Positions 9,467 through 18,075 are shown, counted from the first letter of the stretch. The stretch is 64,000 nt of DNA from Solirubrum puertoriconensis (GCF_001483135.1 NZ_LNAL01000008.1:62001-126000), one strand, 5' to 3'. Made by a program: numbers and translations. Notes: generated from the sequence alone by a model not told the origin.

Positions 9467-9850
9467 ATGAAGCTCATAAGCCAACAATTCCTGCACAACA
9501 TCGCTCCCCAGCTCGACTTGCTGAACACCCTAGGTGGTGGGGTAGCGCAGGCGCAGGTTAAAGTGCATAAGCGCGAGCAGGGCGTGGTCATCCGGGTGTC
9601 GGCTCCAAGCGTACAACCCGAGACGTTCCACGTGGTGCTCAACAACAATACCTTGAGCGTTTTTGCTGAGTACCGCCACTCGCCCGAAGACAAGCTAGCG
9701 GCGCCGTTGTTCGTGCAGACGTTCGACCTGCCCGAAACACTTGATGTTACCCGCATCGATGCCGTGCATCAAGACGGTGAGTTGCGCGTGCGCATTCCGT
9801 ACGAGGACCCTGCCGACCGCAGCCGCGAAATCAACATCAAGCGCCGCTAA
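9467..9850 (+). CDS. Small Hsp20/alpha-crystallin family protein
   Basis: 127 residues, almost entirely an alpha-crystallin domain. VVIRVSAPSVQPETFHVVL corresponds to beta2-beta3, LFVQTFDLPETLDVTRI to the middle strands, and DGELRVRIPYE to the A-x-x-x-n-GvL segment in diverged form. It lacks the C-terminal I-x-I tail that drives assembly of large oligomers. Probably a holdase chaperone or a cofactor of the larger Hsp20 at 7738; the two proteins are diverged, not a recent duplication. Good intrinsic terminator downstream at 9931. Confidence 0.85.
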   Translation: MKLISQQFLHNIAPQLDLLNTLGGGVAQAQVKVHKREQGVVIRVSAPSVQPETFHVVLNNNTLSVFAEYRHSPEDKLAAPLFVQTFDLPETLDVTRIDAVHQDGELRVRIPYEDPADRSREINIKRR

Positions 9851-9930
9851 GCTCGCGCCCATGAGCGCCGGTGCCTTTAGCTCTTCATTGCTCTACATAA
9901 CGTCGGGACCGACCGACACCCATGGTTTCA

Positions 9931-9961
9931 CAGCCACTGCAGCCCAGCAGTGGCTTTTTTG
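9931..9961 (+). terminator. Intrinsic terminator after second Hsp20 gene
   Basis: Nine-base perfect stem (AGCCACTGC and its complement) with a 6-base loop, followed by a run of six T. Confidence 0.85.
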
Positions 9962-10119
9962 TGTTTAGAAGCTTGGGGTTTAACAGCCGAAGTTTTGGTT
10001 TACGCTTAGCTTAGGACGACAGCCACTGGTTGCTGTCAGCACGCAAGATGCCTCACCAAGCTCGCCATGACGCTCAGATAAAGTCGACTGACAACGCGAA
10101 ACGAACAACCACTACCGCC

Positions 10120-10449
10120 CTACCCAAACAACGGCCAGAGCAGAAAGAACATGGTTACAAGCGAAAGCAAGAACCAACGCATGATTTGCCCGCGGTATTG
10201 ACGCGGCAGCATGTTGCTGAGCACCAACAGGGCTGCAATCATCAGGGCCAGGTGCAGCAACAAAAAGGCGGTTGTTTTCACCCAATTGCGCACAATGGTG
10301 TTTTCGGGCTGAAACTGGTTGCTTTCGCCCAGGCCCGATACAACCCAGCTAAGCAGGAAATACGCAAGTACCTCGAAGGCCACAAAGCCCGCTAAACCAG
10401 CAAGAAATGCTTTGGAGCCATCAGAATTGGGTTGTACGTCGGTAGCCAT
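10120..10449 (-). CDS. Small three-helix membrane protein, unknown function
   Basis: 109 residues from the ATG at 10449. Three hydrophobic segments are visible at about residues 15-40 (FLAGLAGFVAFEVLAYFLLS), 60-80 (TAFLLLHLALMIAALLVL) and 90-108 (FLLSLVTMFFLLWPLFG). There is no recognised family. A near-consensus -7 box (TATCTTGG, 10454-10461) ends 4 bases before the ATG, so the mRNA would be leaderless. It is divergent from the GH25 gene with about 110 bases between them, suggesting a shared control region. Real gene by composition and promoter; function unknown. Confidence 0.7.
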   Translation of the reverse strand: MATDVQPNSDGSKAFLAGLAGFVAFEVLAYFLLSWVVSGLGESNQFQPENTIVRNWVKTTAFLLLHLALMIAALLVLSNMLPRQYRGQIMRWFLLSLVTMFFLLWPLFG

Positions 10450-10453
10450 ACCG

Positions 10454-10461
10454 CCAAGATA
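10454..10461 (-). promoter_or_regulatory. Putative -7 box TATCTTGG at leaderless distance
   Basis: One mismatch to TAnnTTTG; four bases (CGGT) separate it from the ATG of the small membrane protein. Confidence 0.35.
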
Positions 10462-10561
10462 GCAGCCGCCGATGATTGCACCTCCAAGCCATTTGCTGCC
10501 GCTGCTGGGCACGAGTTACGCCCGTGTTGGCGTTATCTTCGCTCTTAGCACCGTTTACCTC

Positions 10562-11419
10562 ATGCCAAGTACCCGACGTTCTGTGCCCGTTTCGCCCCGG
10601 CCCCGCCCGGCCCCGAAGCGCCGCTCGTGGCTGCCGGCTGCGCTCTGGACGCTGGTAGTGGTGCTGCTGGGCACGGGTGCTTTTTACTGGCACTACCGCC
10701 GCCAGATCCACCGCTACGCCCGCCGGGCCTGGGCCACCTTCACGGCGGAGCAGCTTACGGGCCGCGAAAAAACCCCGCTGCTTTCGGGCTACTCGGTCCA
10801 CGGCATCGACGTGTCGTCGTACCAGGGCCGCATCGATTGGGACGAAGTATCGCGCCACAACGTGCGCTTCGCCTTCATCAAAGCTACCGAGGGCGTGAGC
10901 CTGCGCGACCGGCGTTTTCAGCGGAACTGGGGCGCGGCCAAGCAGGCGGGCATCGTGCGCGGCGCTTACCACTACTTTCAGCCCAATTACGACGGTACCG
11001 ACCAGGCCAACCTATTTGTGCGCACCGTGCCCCTAGGTACCGGCGACCTGCCGCCCGTGCTCGATGTGGAGCACCCCGAGTTTCATGACGTGGCCGTGAT
11101 GCGCCGCAACGTAGCTACTTGGCTGCGCCTGGTGGAGCGGCACTACGGCGTGCGGCCTATCCTATACTCCAACTACAGCTTCTACAAGCGTTACCTAGCC
11201 GGCCACTTCGATAAATACCCGCTGTGGCTGGCCCACTACGAAGTGGAACGCCCCAGCCTGCCCCGCGATAAATGGATTATCTGGCAGCACTCCGACGAGG
11301 CCTACATTCCGGGTATTCGCGGTGCTGTCGACTTCAACGTGTACCAGGGCAGTTATGAGCAGCTGCTTTCGATGCGCATTCCGGATGCGGCGGGTTCTCC
11401 GGCCGGCCAGGCCAACTAG
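10562..11419 (+). CDS. Membrane-anchored GH25 lysozyme (N-acetylmuramidase)
   Basis: 285 residues from the ATG at 10562. A basic N-terminus is followed by one membrane segment (about 24-44), placing the enzyme on the periplasmic face. The GH25 barrel starts at GIDVSSYQG (Asp83) and contains VLDVEHP with Asp168 and Glu170 in the catalytic D-x-E motif. YSNYSFY, WQHS and VDFNVYQG complete the family pattern. GH25 enzymes cut the MurNAc-GlcNAc bond of peptidoglycan. It is followed by the RlpA-like lipoprotein gene on the same strand, another predicted peptidoglycan-active protein, so a cell-wall remodelling pair is likely. Confidence 0.93.
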   Translation: MPSTRRSVPVSPRPRPAPKRRSWLPAALWTLVVVLLGTGAFYWHYRRQIHRYARRAWATFTAEQLTGREKTPLLSGYSVHGIDVSSYQGRIDWDEVSRHNVRFAFIKATEGVSLRDRRFQRNWGAAKQAGIVRGAYHYFQPNYDGTDQANLFVRTVPLGTGDLPPVLDVEHPEFHDVAVMRRNVATWLRLVERHYGVRPILYSNYSFYKRYLAGHFDKYPLWLAHYEVERPSLPRDKWIIWQHSDEAYIPGIRGAVDFNVYQGSYEQLLSMRIPDAAGSPAGQAN

Positions 11420-11534
11420 TGCCCCCTGTGGCACCGAGGCAACCGAGCTTCCGGCAGGGTTTTGGCTCGTCGGTTAGCAACAATCCGCCATACGGGTCTA
11501 TTTTAGGCTTCGGTTGAGCTTGTGTTCGTTGCTT

Positions 11535-11924
11535 ATGGTATCTGCTTACTCCCGATTGTTTTTCTCCTTGGCCCTAGGTGCCAGCCTGTTGGTGGGCTGT
11601 GCGGGCAGCAAGGCCTACACCGAAACCGGCAAAGCCTCGTACTACGCCGATAAATTCGATGGCCGCAAAACGGCTAGCGGCGTGCCTTACCGGCCGGGCA
11701 AGCGCACAGCGGCGCACAAAACCTTGCCTTTTGGCACAGTGGTGCGCGTTACAAATCAGCAAAACGGCCGCTCGGTAAAAGTGACCATCAACGACCGCGG
11801 CCCGCACGTAAAAGGCCGCGTAATTGATCTTTCGAAGAAAGCCGCCCGTAAAATTGGGGTTGATAAGGCAGGCGTGGCGCCGGTGCAAGTGCGCGTGGTG
11901 CGCCAAGCCAGCGCTGCCCGTTAG
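11535..11924 (+). CDS. RlpA-like septal ring lipoprotein (double-psi beta-barrel)
   Basis: 129 residues from the ATG at 11535. The signal sequence ends in a lipobox, LLVGC, with Cys22 as the likely lipidated residue. The rest is a double-psi beta-barrel: GKASYYADKFDGRKTASG, then HKTLPFGT, VRVTN and VTINDRGPHVKGRVIDLS. This includes the Asp of the catalytic NDRGP segment found in RlpA lytic transglycosylases, which cut peptidoglycan strands lacking stem peptides. There is no SPOR domain, so septal targeting is not implied. It follows the GH25 gene by about 115 bases. Confidence 0.92.
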   Translation: MVSAYSRLFFSLALGASLLVGCAGSKAYTETGKASYYADKFDGRKTASGVPYRPGKRTAAHKTLPFGTVVRVTNQQNGRSVKVTINDRGPHVKGRVIDLSKKAARKIGVDKAGVAPVQVRVVRQASAAR

Positions 11925-11948
11925 CTATCTACTTTCTCCTTCAACCTC

Positions 11949-12146
11949 ATGCGCATCCGTAAAAAAGTAAAATGGACTGTGCCGCCCGCCACTGCCGAGC
12001 GGTTTGTGGTTCTCAGCCAATTCATCAAAGCCGCCGAACAACAAGGCTGGACGGAGCAGGAAGTTCAGTTTGTGATTGACGAGGTGGTAGAAGCGCGCGA
12101 CGATGCCGAAGCCCGCGACATCCTGGCCGACTACACCTTTTCCTAA
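11949..12146 (+). CDS. Conserved-looking small protein, unknown function
   Basis: 65 residues, 24 bases after the RlpA-like gene and probably in its operon. It starts with a basic RIRKKVKW strand and continues into amphipathic helices with an acidic C-terminal half ([16 protein letters not shown]). No signal peptide or membrane segment. Composition and spacing support a real gene; I do not recognise a family. Confidence 0.65.
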   Translation: MRIRKKVKWTVPPATAERFVVLSQFIKAAEQQGWTEQEVQFVIDEVVEARDDAEARDILADYTFS

Positions 12147-12168
12147 GTTCTACCCTAGGTACGAAAAC

Positions 12169-12206
12169 GCACAAGAGCCCGCAGCAGCAACTGCGGGCTC
12201 TTGTGC
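12169..12206. terminator. Hairpin, 16-bp perfect stem, between convergent genes
   Basis: Arms 12169-12184 and 12191-12206 are perfect complements around a 6-base loop. It sits between the convergent small-protein gene and the DUF6799-like gene. It lacks a long T-run. Confidence 0.7.
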
Positions 12207-12228
12207 ATGGGCGGAGTGCAAATACGGT

Positions 12229-12651
12229 TTAGCCTTTGCGCTTTGATTTAACCTTGGCTTTACCGGATTGACCTGCTTTTACGGCTTGCATCAGGCTGTC
12301 CTGTTCGGCCTTCATGCGGGCTGTGGTAATGCGGCCGCTCAGCGACATGTAATCGCCTTCTTGCAGCTGCGAGGTGTTGCCATCGGCCATTACTACTACG
12401 CCATCGGCCTGTACTTTGGTACCGTTTGGGAAATCCTTAATGTTAGGGGCGGTCAGCTCGACCGTGTGGCCGTGCTCGGTCACCATTACCTTGCCTTGCT
12501 GCATGGTTACGCCGTCTTTAACGCCGGCGTTCTTCATTACGGGTCGTGGCGCGGGGGTAGCCGCTTTGCGCGGCGCCGGCCGGGTTTGAGCCTGTGCCGA
12601 CAGCGTGAGGGCCAAGGCACCTAGGGTCAGGAGCGAGAAGAGAATTTTCAT
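12229..12651 (-). CDS. Secreted DUF6799-like protein
   Basis: 140 residues from the ATG at 12651, with a signal peptide (MKILF followed by a hydrophobic stretch to LSAQAQ). A Pro/Ala/Arg-rich linker leads into a domain of short repeated units of the type DG-x(2)-M-x-x-GK-V. Visible units are VKDGVTMQQGKVMV, FPNGTKVQADGVVVM and LQEGDYMSLSGRI, the pattern of DUF6799 proteins of Bacteroidota. The C-terminus is Lys-rich. Its role is unknown, probably periplasmic. It is transcribed toward the RlpA operon. Confidence 0.7.
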   Translation of the reverse strand: MKILFSLLTLGALALTLSAQAQTRPAPRKAATPAPRPVMKNAGVKDGVTMQQGKVMVTEHGHTVELTAPNIKDFPNGTKVQADGVVVMADGNTSQLQEGDYMSLSGRITTARMKAEQDSLMQAVKAGQSGKAKVKSKRKG

Positions 12652-12897
12652 GTGTGGGTAGGAATGCAGAGAGAGCATTGAAGTTAACTACTGGCACGTT
12701 ACCATGCTACTACCGCTTGCGCAATGCCTCGCCCAGAACGTGGTGGTAACCAGAGGCAATAAACGCGCCAGCTTGGTTGCACCTAGCCCTTCGAAAAAAG
12801 CAACCTAAACCCAACTGCCCTCGAATTATGAACTCTGGCGGCTGCTCGCGTCTTTGGCAGCCGATAAGCACCTAGCCCACGCGCAGCCCTGCCGGCC

Positions 12898-13851
12898 ATG
12901 GAATACAAAGACTACTACAAGATTTTGGGCGTTGAGAAAAACGCTACCAAAGACCAGATCAAGAAGGCCTACCGCAAGCTCGCGCGCCAGTACCACCCCG
13001 ATGTAAACCCCAACGACGCCGAGGCGGAGCGCAAGTTTAAGGAGGTGAACGAGGCCAACGAAGTACTCAGCGACGACGACAAACGCCGGAAGTACGACCA
13101 GTTGGGCGCCGACTGGCAGCGCTATCAGCAAGCGGGCGGCCGCGGCGGCTTTGGCGGGCAAGGTGGCTTCGATTGGTCGCAGTATGCCAACCAGGGCGGT
13201 GGGTTTGGCGGCTTCGGTGGTGCCCACGATTTTGCCGATGCCGGCGACTTTTCCGACTTCTTCAGCTCCTTTTTCGGGGGCATGGGCGGCCACGGCCACG
13301 CCCGCGCTGCGCGCCCCGCCGCCGGCCACGATTTGCAGGCCGAAATGGAGCTTACCCTCGACGAAGCATACCACGGCGGCCCGCGCACCGTGGTGGTGGG
13401 CGAGCGAAGACTACGCATCAACATTAAGCCCGGCGTGGAGGATGGCCAAACCATTCGGCTGCGCGACCAAGGAGCGCCCGGCCGCAACGGCGGCCCCAGC
13501 GGCTCGTTGCTTATCACCTTCCGCATTCAGCCCGATGCACGCTACGTACGCACCGGCCCCGACCTGACCATGGATGTGCCCGTAAGTCTGTACAAAGCCC
13601 TCCTGGGTGGCGAGCAGGTGGTGGAAACCCTAGGTGGCCCGGTGAAAGTGAAAATTAAGCCCGAAACGGCCAACGGCACCCGCCTGCGCCTGCGGGGCAA
13701 GGGCTTTCCGGTGTACGGCCACGCGGGCCAGCATGGCGACTTGTACCTGCGCCTGCAAGTGCAATTGCCCCAGCACCTCTCGGCACAAGAGCGTGAACTG
13801 TTTCAGCAATTGGCCCAGCTCCGCGGCGAAGAGGTAAGCCAACCTTCCTAA
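12898..13851 (+). CDS. cbpA: CbpA-type DnaJ co-chaperone
   Basis: 317 residues. The J-domain (1-68) carries HPD at 33-35, required to stimulate DnaK ATPase. A Gly/Phe-rich linker (about 78-140) follows, then the two beta-sandwich C-terminal substrate-binding domains ([16 protein letters not shown] to [10 protein letters not shown]). The Cys-rich zinc domain of true DnaJ is absent, which defines the CbpA type. The gene is followed 14 bases later by cbpM, its usual modulator, which supports the assignment. Acts with DnaK in the cytoplasm, mostly under stress or in stationary phase in known systems. Confidence 0.95.
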   Translation: MEYKDYYKILGVEKNATKDQIKKAYRKLARQYHPDVNPNDAEAERKFKEVNEANEVLSDDDKRRKYDQLGADWQRYQQAGGRGGFGGQGGFDWSQYANQGGGFGGFGGAHDFADAGDFSDFFSSFFGGMGGHGHARAARPAAGHDLQAEMELTLDEAYHGGPRTVVVGERRLRINIKPGVEDGQTIRLRDQGAPGRNGGPSGSLLITFRIQPDARYVRTGPDLTMDVPVSLYKALLGGEQVVETLGGPVKVKIKPETANGTRLRLRGKGFPVYGHAGQHGDLYLRLQVQLPQHLSAQERELFQQLAQLRGEEVSQPS

Positions 13852-13865
13852 TCCAGCCCATCACC

Positions 13866-14195
13866 ATGACCATGCGCTACATCACCCTTTCCTTTCGCGA
13901 CTGCGCCACTGCTTATGGCCTTCCCGAAGAGGCGCTGCAGGAACTGGCCGACCTAGGATGGCTGCGGCTGCAGCCGCAACCTGCCGCCGAGCCGCTTATC
14001 GAAGACGAGGCCGAGCACTTGGCCCGTATTGCGCGCCTGCACCACGAGCTGCACCTCCCACCCGAAGGCATTGATCTAATCTTAAACATGCGCCAGCGCA
14101 TGTTGCAGCTGCAATACGAGCTGCGCCGCCAAACAGCTCGTGCTACCCAGCTCGAGGCTTGGGTACGCCGCCACCCCTCTACCGATGTGGATTAG
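13866..14195 (+). CDS. cbpM: Chaperone modulator CbpM
   Basis: 109 residues. A MerR-like helical N-terminus (YGLPEEALQELADLGWL) is followed by an acidic linker (EPLIEDEAEHLARI) and a long C-terminal helix rich in Arg, Gln and Leu. This is the layout of CbpM, which binds the CbpA J-domain and inhibits both its co-chaperone and DNA-binding activities in E. coli. Position 14 bases after cbpA on the same strand strengthens the call. It has no HPD or DNA-binding wing of its own. Confidence 0.9.
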   Translation: MTMRYITLSFRDCATAYGLPEEALQELADLGWLRLQPQPAAEPLIEDEAEHLARIARLHHELHLPPEGIDLILNMRQRMLQLQYELRRQTARATQLEAWVRRHPSTDVD

Positions 14196-14295
14196 TTAAG
14201 GCGTTTTTTCAGCTTGCTATTTTGTGAATCACGAGTTTAAGAGTTGTCGGAATAGAACTCCTAGACTCCTACCCTCGCTAACTCATTAACTAACC

Positions 14296-15030
14296 CTAGT
14301 GGCTGTTTGCTAGTAAAGCCAGCGCCGCACCTAGGAGCGTAGCCAACAGCTTGCGCACGTTAATCTTATGCTCGGGGCTGACCTCGAACAAAATGGTAGT
14401 AGACACGTGCAGAAAATTGCCGCTCACCAAGCCCAGCAATGCCGGGTACCAGCCGCCCTGCTCCTGTGGGTTCAAACCGCTGTAGTGGCTCCAGAGCACA
14501 CCTAGGGGCGCCGCGGCCGCAAACAGCATCAGCCAGGGTAAGGCCCGGCCAAAGCTGCCAAGGCGCGTTACCAGCACCGCCATCAGGGCAAAAGCGGCTG
14601 GTATGTGGTGCAGCGCCACCCCAGCCAGCACGGCATAAAAGCCACCGGGCACCTCGGTGTGCGGCTGGCGCACCAAAATGCTGCCCTCCAAGAAAGCATG
14701 TAGCGTAAGCGAGCTAAGCAGCAGCCACGGTACCCCGGCATGGGCATGTTCGGCGTGTACGTGCTGGTGGCCGTGCTCCACGCCCTGCGAAAACAGCTCG
14801 AGCACCAACTGGCCAAAAAAGCCGGCTAGCAAAAAGTACCCCACGCGGTGCGCCGAGCCATCGAGGGCAATGGCCTCGGGCAGCAGGTGCGTAAGCGTGA
14901 GCGTAACTAGGTAAGCACCGCTAAACGCCAGCAACGGACGAAGCCAAATGGTGTGGCTGGTGGGCACAAAGCGCGTAAGCCAGCCGGCGCCAAGCACCGT
15001 TCCGAACAGCAGCAAAAGAGCTACGAGCAT
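14296..15030 (-). CDS. ZIP family metal transporter
   Basis: 244 residues with about eight hydrophobic segments. A His-rich cytoplasmic loop (EHGHQHVHAEHAHAG, near residues 84-98) lies between segments 3 and 4. The metal-path motifs appear as HAFLEG in segment 4 and LHHIPAAFAL in segment 5, where ZIP proteins have HNxxEG and HNIPEG. The Glu of the second motif is Ala here, leaving a partially degenerate binuclear site. ZIPs move zinc, iron or manganese into the cytoplasm. No Zur or Fur box was recognised. Confidence 0.88.
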   Translation of the reverse strand: MLVALLLLFGTVLGAGWLTRFVPTSHTIWLRPLLAFSGAYLVTLTLTHLLPEAIALDGSAHRVGYFLLAGFFGQLVLELFSQGVEHGHQHVHAEHAHAGVPWLLLSSLTLHAFLEGSILVRQPHTEVPGGFYAVLAGVALHHIPAAFALMAVLVTRLGSFGRALPWLMLFAAAAPLGVLWSHYSGLNPQEQGGWYPALLGLVSGNFLHVSTTILFEVSPEHKINVRKLLATLLGAALALLANSH

Positions 15031-15065
15031 GGCGGAGAAGCTGCAGCACCGCGCGCGGGGCGCGG

Positions 15066-15815
15066 TTACTTTTTAAGAATGAAGATCATACGAGGACTCT
15101 CGGCCTCGATGTAAGGGTTCAGGTCGTAGTCGCCCAACACCTCGCCTAGGCGCAGGCCCGCGAGGTAGAAGTACTCCCTGAATCGGTCGATGGTAAGGGC
15201 CCGCACGCGCTCCTGAAAGTGCTGCTCCCGGCCCGCGGCATCGGTAAACCGGATGTCCTTAACGATAAAGTCACGGTCGAGGTGACGGTCGATGCGGAAC
15301 AGCGTGCCCTCTACCTGTTTTTGCTCGTGCGCAACCAGCTCGCGTACAGTGCGCTCGGTGTTCATAAAATCGATGACGAGCTTGCCGCCGAACTGCAGCG
15401 CATCGGCTGCGTTGCGCAGCGCCACCACGTTTTCGGCTTCCTCATCAAAGTACCCAAAGCTGGTAAACAGATTCAGGATAAAATCGAAGGGCCCCTCGGG
15501 CAAGGGCGCCCGCATATCGTGCACGAAGAAGTGCAGCCGCTCGTTCTCAAACTGCCGGGCATGGTCGATGCTCTGCGGCGAGAGGTCGATGCCGGTTACG
15601 TCGTAGCCATGCTCATTTAGGTAAATGGCATGGCGGCCCTTGCCGCAGGCCAAATCGAGCAGGCGCTCCTTCGGCTTAGGATGCAGGTGCACCAATAGCT
15701 TATCCAGAAACTCACGGGCTTCGTCGTGGTTGCGGTGCTGGTACAGCAAATGGTAGTAGGGCGAGTCAAACCAAGTGCTGAACCACTCGGCCGATTCGGC
15801 GTAGGATCGTGCCAT
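15066..15815 (-). CDS. Class I SAM-dependent methyltransferase
   Basis: 249 residues. Motif I LLDLACGKGRHAIYL lies near residues 52-66, followed by the acidic end of beta2 (VTGIDLS), then a NLFTSFGYF segment after beta4. The N-terminus has WFSTWFDSPYYHLLY, frequent in this Bacteroidota methyltransferase subgroup. Small-molecule or protein substrate unknown. It is the gene upstream of the ZIP gene on the same strand, 35 bases away, so they may be co-transcribed without obvious functional link. Confidence 0.9.
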   Translation of the reverse strand: MARSYAESAEWFSTWFDSPYYHLLYQHRNHDEAREFLDKLLVHLHPKPKERLLDLACGKGRHAIYLNEHGYDVTGIDLSPQSIDHARQFENERLHFFVHDMRAPLPEGPFDFILNLFTSFGYFDEEAENVVALRNAADALQFGGKLVIDFMNTERTVRELVAHEQKQVEGTLFRIDRHLDRDFIVKDIRFTDAAGREQHFQERVRALTIDRFREYFYLAGLRLGEVLGDYDLNPYIEAESPRMIFILKK

Positions 15816-15961
15816 AAGGCAGAAGGCAATAAGGCGGAGTAAGCAGCCGAGCCGCTTTAGGGGTTAGCCAGCACGCACCGGCGCCCCGGCGCAGCCACTG
15901 GCGGGCATGCCAGCGCTGCGCCGGGGCGCTCTAGCAAACAAACTGGGGCGTGGGCCGAAGC

Positions 15962-16357
15962 TTAGTTCTGCTTCTGTACGCCTTCCTTGTTGTTCAGGTC
16001 GTGTTGGGTCTCGGTGGGGGCCGGAGTGTTGGCCTCGCCTACTTTATTACCTGCACCGCCGGCCGCGTCGGGCGTACTGGCGGCATCGGCTTGCGGCTTA
16101 TCGGGCAGGCCACGGGCGGGGTCCAGCGTCTGCTCTACTTCCATTTGCGAGTTGGCTGGCTTCTCGATAGCGCCGCCTTTGTGCTGGCTCGGCGCGTCGG
16201 TAGCTTGGTCGAAATCGTACGACTCGCGGGTACCTGGAGGCACCATATCAACCGATACTTTTTTGTCGGCGCGCCAGTCCGAAGGTTCGCTGCTGCACGA
16301 AGCCAGACCCAGCAGAGCTACGGCAGCCAGGCCCAAAATGCTTTTGTTGGAGGTCAT
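15962..16357 (-). CDS. Putative lipoprotein, disordered
   Basis: 131 residues. Signal sequence ends in lipobox LGLASC (Cys near residue 21). The mature part is hydrophilic, rich in Asp, Ala, Pro, Gln and Glu, with no visible fold; probably a disordered envelope lipoprotein. No family recognised. It lies 51 bases downstream of the YcxB-like gene on the same strand. Confidence 0.7.
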   Translation of the reverse strand: MTSNKSILGLAAVALLGLASCSSEPSDWRADKKVSVDMVPPGTRESYDFDQATDAPSQHKGGAIEKPANSQMEVEQTLDPARGLPDKPQADAASTPDAAGGAGNKVGEANTPAPTETQHDLNNKEGVQKQN

Positions 16358-16408
16358 AAAGGAGAGAATGCGGAAGAAATCAAATGCGAAATACGGAGAA
16401 ATCGACCA

Positions 16409-17053
16409 TTAGGCCGCTTTCGGTGCGTTAGGAGTTGCGCCAGCCTCGGCGGGCAACAGGTTTTTGCGGCGCAGCAGGTTCTCAAACATCTGCTGATCCT
16501 TGCTTGAGTTAAAGATGCGGGTAGGAATGTGCAGGAACACGGGCACCCACATCAGCTTGGCCAACCACAGCCGCCAGCCCGAAATGTGTTCGGCTACGTC
16601 GGGCTGCTTCAGATTCAGTACGTAGGCATCTTTGTCGCGGCGCACCGACTCAATGGTGTCCCAGTTCATGCCGCGCGGCGGGTCTTTTTCGTTGCTGCGC
16701 ATGGCAATGTAGCGCGGGTCGAACTCGTAGCTCACCCGATCGAACAGCACTTTGCTTTGCTCCATTTGGGTGACACCCGTTACCTGCGCCGAGCGCACCA
16801 GCACGTACAGCACTGCTACCAATAAAGCAGCCGCTACCCACCACCACGAAAAGCTGAACACGGCCGGTAGCAGCAGCACTACCAGCGGAATAACAGCCTG
16901 CCACCAATCGCGCTTCCAAACCTGGGTAAGCGCCATGCGGGTGAAGGTGTTCTTGTCGAGTTGATGTTTTTTGGTGCGTATGGCCAGCGGCGAAGATGCT
17001 TGCTGCTGCTGAACGAATTGCCGGCCGCCACCACGCGGAATAGGAGGTTGCAT
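16409..17053 (-). CDS. YcxB-like membrane protein
   Basis: 214 residues. The N-terminal IRTKKHQLDKNTF segment precedes two adjacent membrane helices (about 52-88, VIPLVVLLLPAVFSF and AALLVAVLYVLV). A C-terminal cytoplasmic domain follows with YEFDPRYIAM, NWDTIESV, DKDAYVLNL and the final IPTRIFNSSKDQQMFENLL. The W-x-x-I-x-x-V and I-P-x-R-x-F patterns are those of the YcxB-like C-terminal domain. The family has no defined function. Confidence 0.8.
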   Translation of the reverse strand: MQPPIPRGGGRQFVQQQQASSPLAIRTKKHQLDKNTFTRMALTQVWKRDWWQAVIPLVVLLLPAVFSFSWWWVAAALLVAVLYVLVRSAQVTGVTQMEQSKVLFDRVSYEFDPRYIAMRSNEKDPPRGMNWDTIESVRRDKDAYVLNLKQPDVAEHISGWRLWLAKLMWVPVFLHIPTRIFNSSKDQQMFENLLRRKNLLPAEAGATPNAPKAA

Positions 17054-17060
17054 GTCTAGG

Positions 17061-17166
17061 TAATGTGCTGATGTGGGTAAATGTGGGTAATGTGCTAGTG
17101 GACGTGCTGGAAGCCAAGGGAGTAACCTCTCATTAGCACGTCAGCACATTCCAACACATTCGCACA
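17061..17166. repeat. Degenerate ATGTGCTGATGTG-type repeats in inverted arrangement
   Basis: Left part: units AATGTGCTG, ATGTGGGTAA, ATGTGGGTAA, TGTGCTAG, GACGTGCTGG. Right part carries the complements (CATTAGCACG, TCAGCACATT, CCAACACATT, CGCACATC). Together they form a long imperfect hairpin between the nadC stop and the YcxB-like start. Units are 8-11 bases and variable, unlike a CRISPR array. It could terminate nadC transcription or be a mobile/REP-like element. Confidence 0.6.
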
Positions 17167-17171
17167 TCGAA

Positions 17172-18032
17172 TTAAAAGGCTTTCAGACTGAGGTCCAGGC
17201 TTTTTACGGAATGCGTAAGCGCCCCGACTGAAATAAAATCGACGCCGGTTTCGGCCACCGCCCGGATAGTATGCTCCGTGATGCCACCCGAGGCTTCGGT
17301 TGGGAAACGTCCGGCAACCAGCTCCACGGCTTCGCGCAAGGTGTCGGGTTTCATGTTGTCGAGCATGATGCGCTCGATGCCGCCTACTTCCAACACCTGC
17401 TGCACTTCCTCGATCGAGCGAGTTTCAACCACAATGGGCAGCTCACGGCCTAGCTTCTGCAAGTAGATGTGCGTAGCCTCAATAGCCTGCCGAATACCGC
17501 CCGCGTAGTCGACGTGGTTGTCCTTTAGGATAATCATGTCGAACAAACCGTAGCGGTGGTTTACGCCACCGCCAATCAGCACTGCCCATTTCTCGCAAAT
17601 GCGGAAGTTGGGTGTGGTTTTGCGGGTATCGAGCAGGCGGGCTTTGGTGCCGGCCAGCAGGCTAGAGAGGTAAGCCGTGTGGGTAGCAATGCCGCTCATG
17701 CGCTGCATGCAGTTGAGCACGAGGCGCTCGGCCGTCAGGATGCTGCGGGCCGGGCCCTCAACGGTAAGCGCTACGTCGCCGTGCTTCACGCGGCTGCCAT
17801 CGGGCAGTTGCACTTGCACAGTAAGCGCGGGGTCTACTTCCTGGAAGATAAGCTCAGCCAACTCTACGCCAGCCAGCACGCCCTCATCCTTCACCAGCAG
17901 GCGGGCCTGCTTGCGGGCGCCCTCGGGCACCCCGGCCAGCGACGAATGGTCGCCGTCGCCGACATCTTCGGCTAAAGCCGATTGAATAAAAGAGCGAAGG
18001 GCTTCGGGAGTGAGGTAAGGAGCGTTTTGCAC
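17172..18032 (-). CDS. nadC: Nicotinate-nucleotide pyrophosphorylase (carboxylating)
   Basis: Converts quinolinate and PRPP to nicotinate mononucleotide in de novo NAD synthesis, in the cytoplasm. 287 residues from the GTG at 18030-18032, matching the family's 280-290. The GTG was chosen because homology starts there and a full promoter box lies 4 bases upstream. Visible motifs: ALAEDVGDGDHSS, RMSGIATHT, LLDTRKTTPNFR, KWAVLIGGGVNHRYGLFDMIILKDNH, and the C-terminal EASGGIT and FISVGALTHSVKSLDLSL. These include the phosphate- and quinolinate-binding Arg, Lys and His residues. No nadA or nadB is adjacent. Confidence 0.95.
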   Translation of the reverse strand: MQNAPYLTPEALRSFIQSALAEDVGDGDHSSLAGVPEGARKQARLLVKDEGVLAGVELAELIFQEVDPALTVQVQLPDGSRVKHGDVALTVEGPARSILTAERLVLNCMQRMSGIATHTAYLSSLLAGTKARLLDTRKTTPNFRICEKWAVLIGGGVNHRYGLFDMIILKDNHVDYAGGIRQAIEATHIYLQKLGRELPIVVETRSIEEVQQVLEVGGIERIMLDNMKPDTLREAVELVAGRFPTEASGGITEHTIRAVAETGVDFISVGALTHSVKSLDLSLKAF

Positions 18033-18036
18033 GGTG

Positions 18037-18044
18037 CAAAAATA
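18037..18044 (-). promoter_or_regulatory. Putative -7 box TATTTTTG, leaderless nadC
   Basis: Read on the minus strand, TATTTTTG is followed by CACC and then the GTG start. If used, transcription would begin at or within the start codon. It lies directly after the terminator hairpin of the upstream gene. Confidence 0.45.
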
Positions 18045-18048
18045 GCAA

Positions 18049-18075
18049 AAGGCCCCGACTTGAAGCCGGGACCTG
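18049..18075 (-). terminator. Intrinsic terminator of the DUF4783 gene
   Basis: On the minus strand a GC-rich stem (CCCGGC/GTCGGG with flanking pairs, 5-base loop) runs into CCTTTTGC. It separates the DUF4783 gene from the nadC promoter. Confidence 0.7.

Noticed and set aside
17061-17166. CRISPR array
   Set aside because: Units are 8-11 bases, variable and without spacers; no cas genes nearby.
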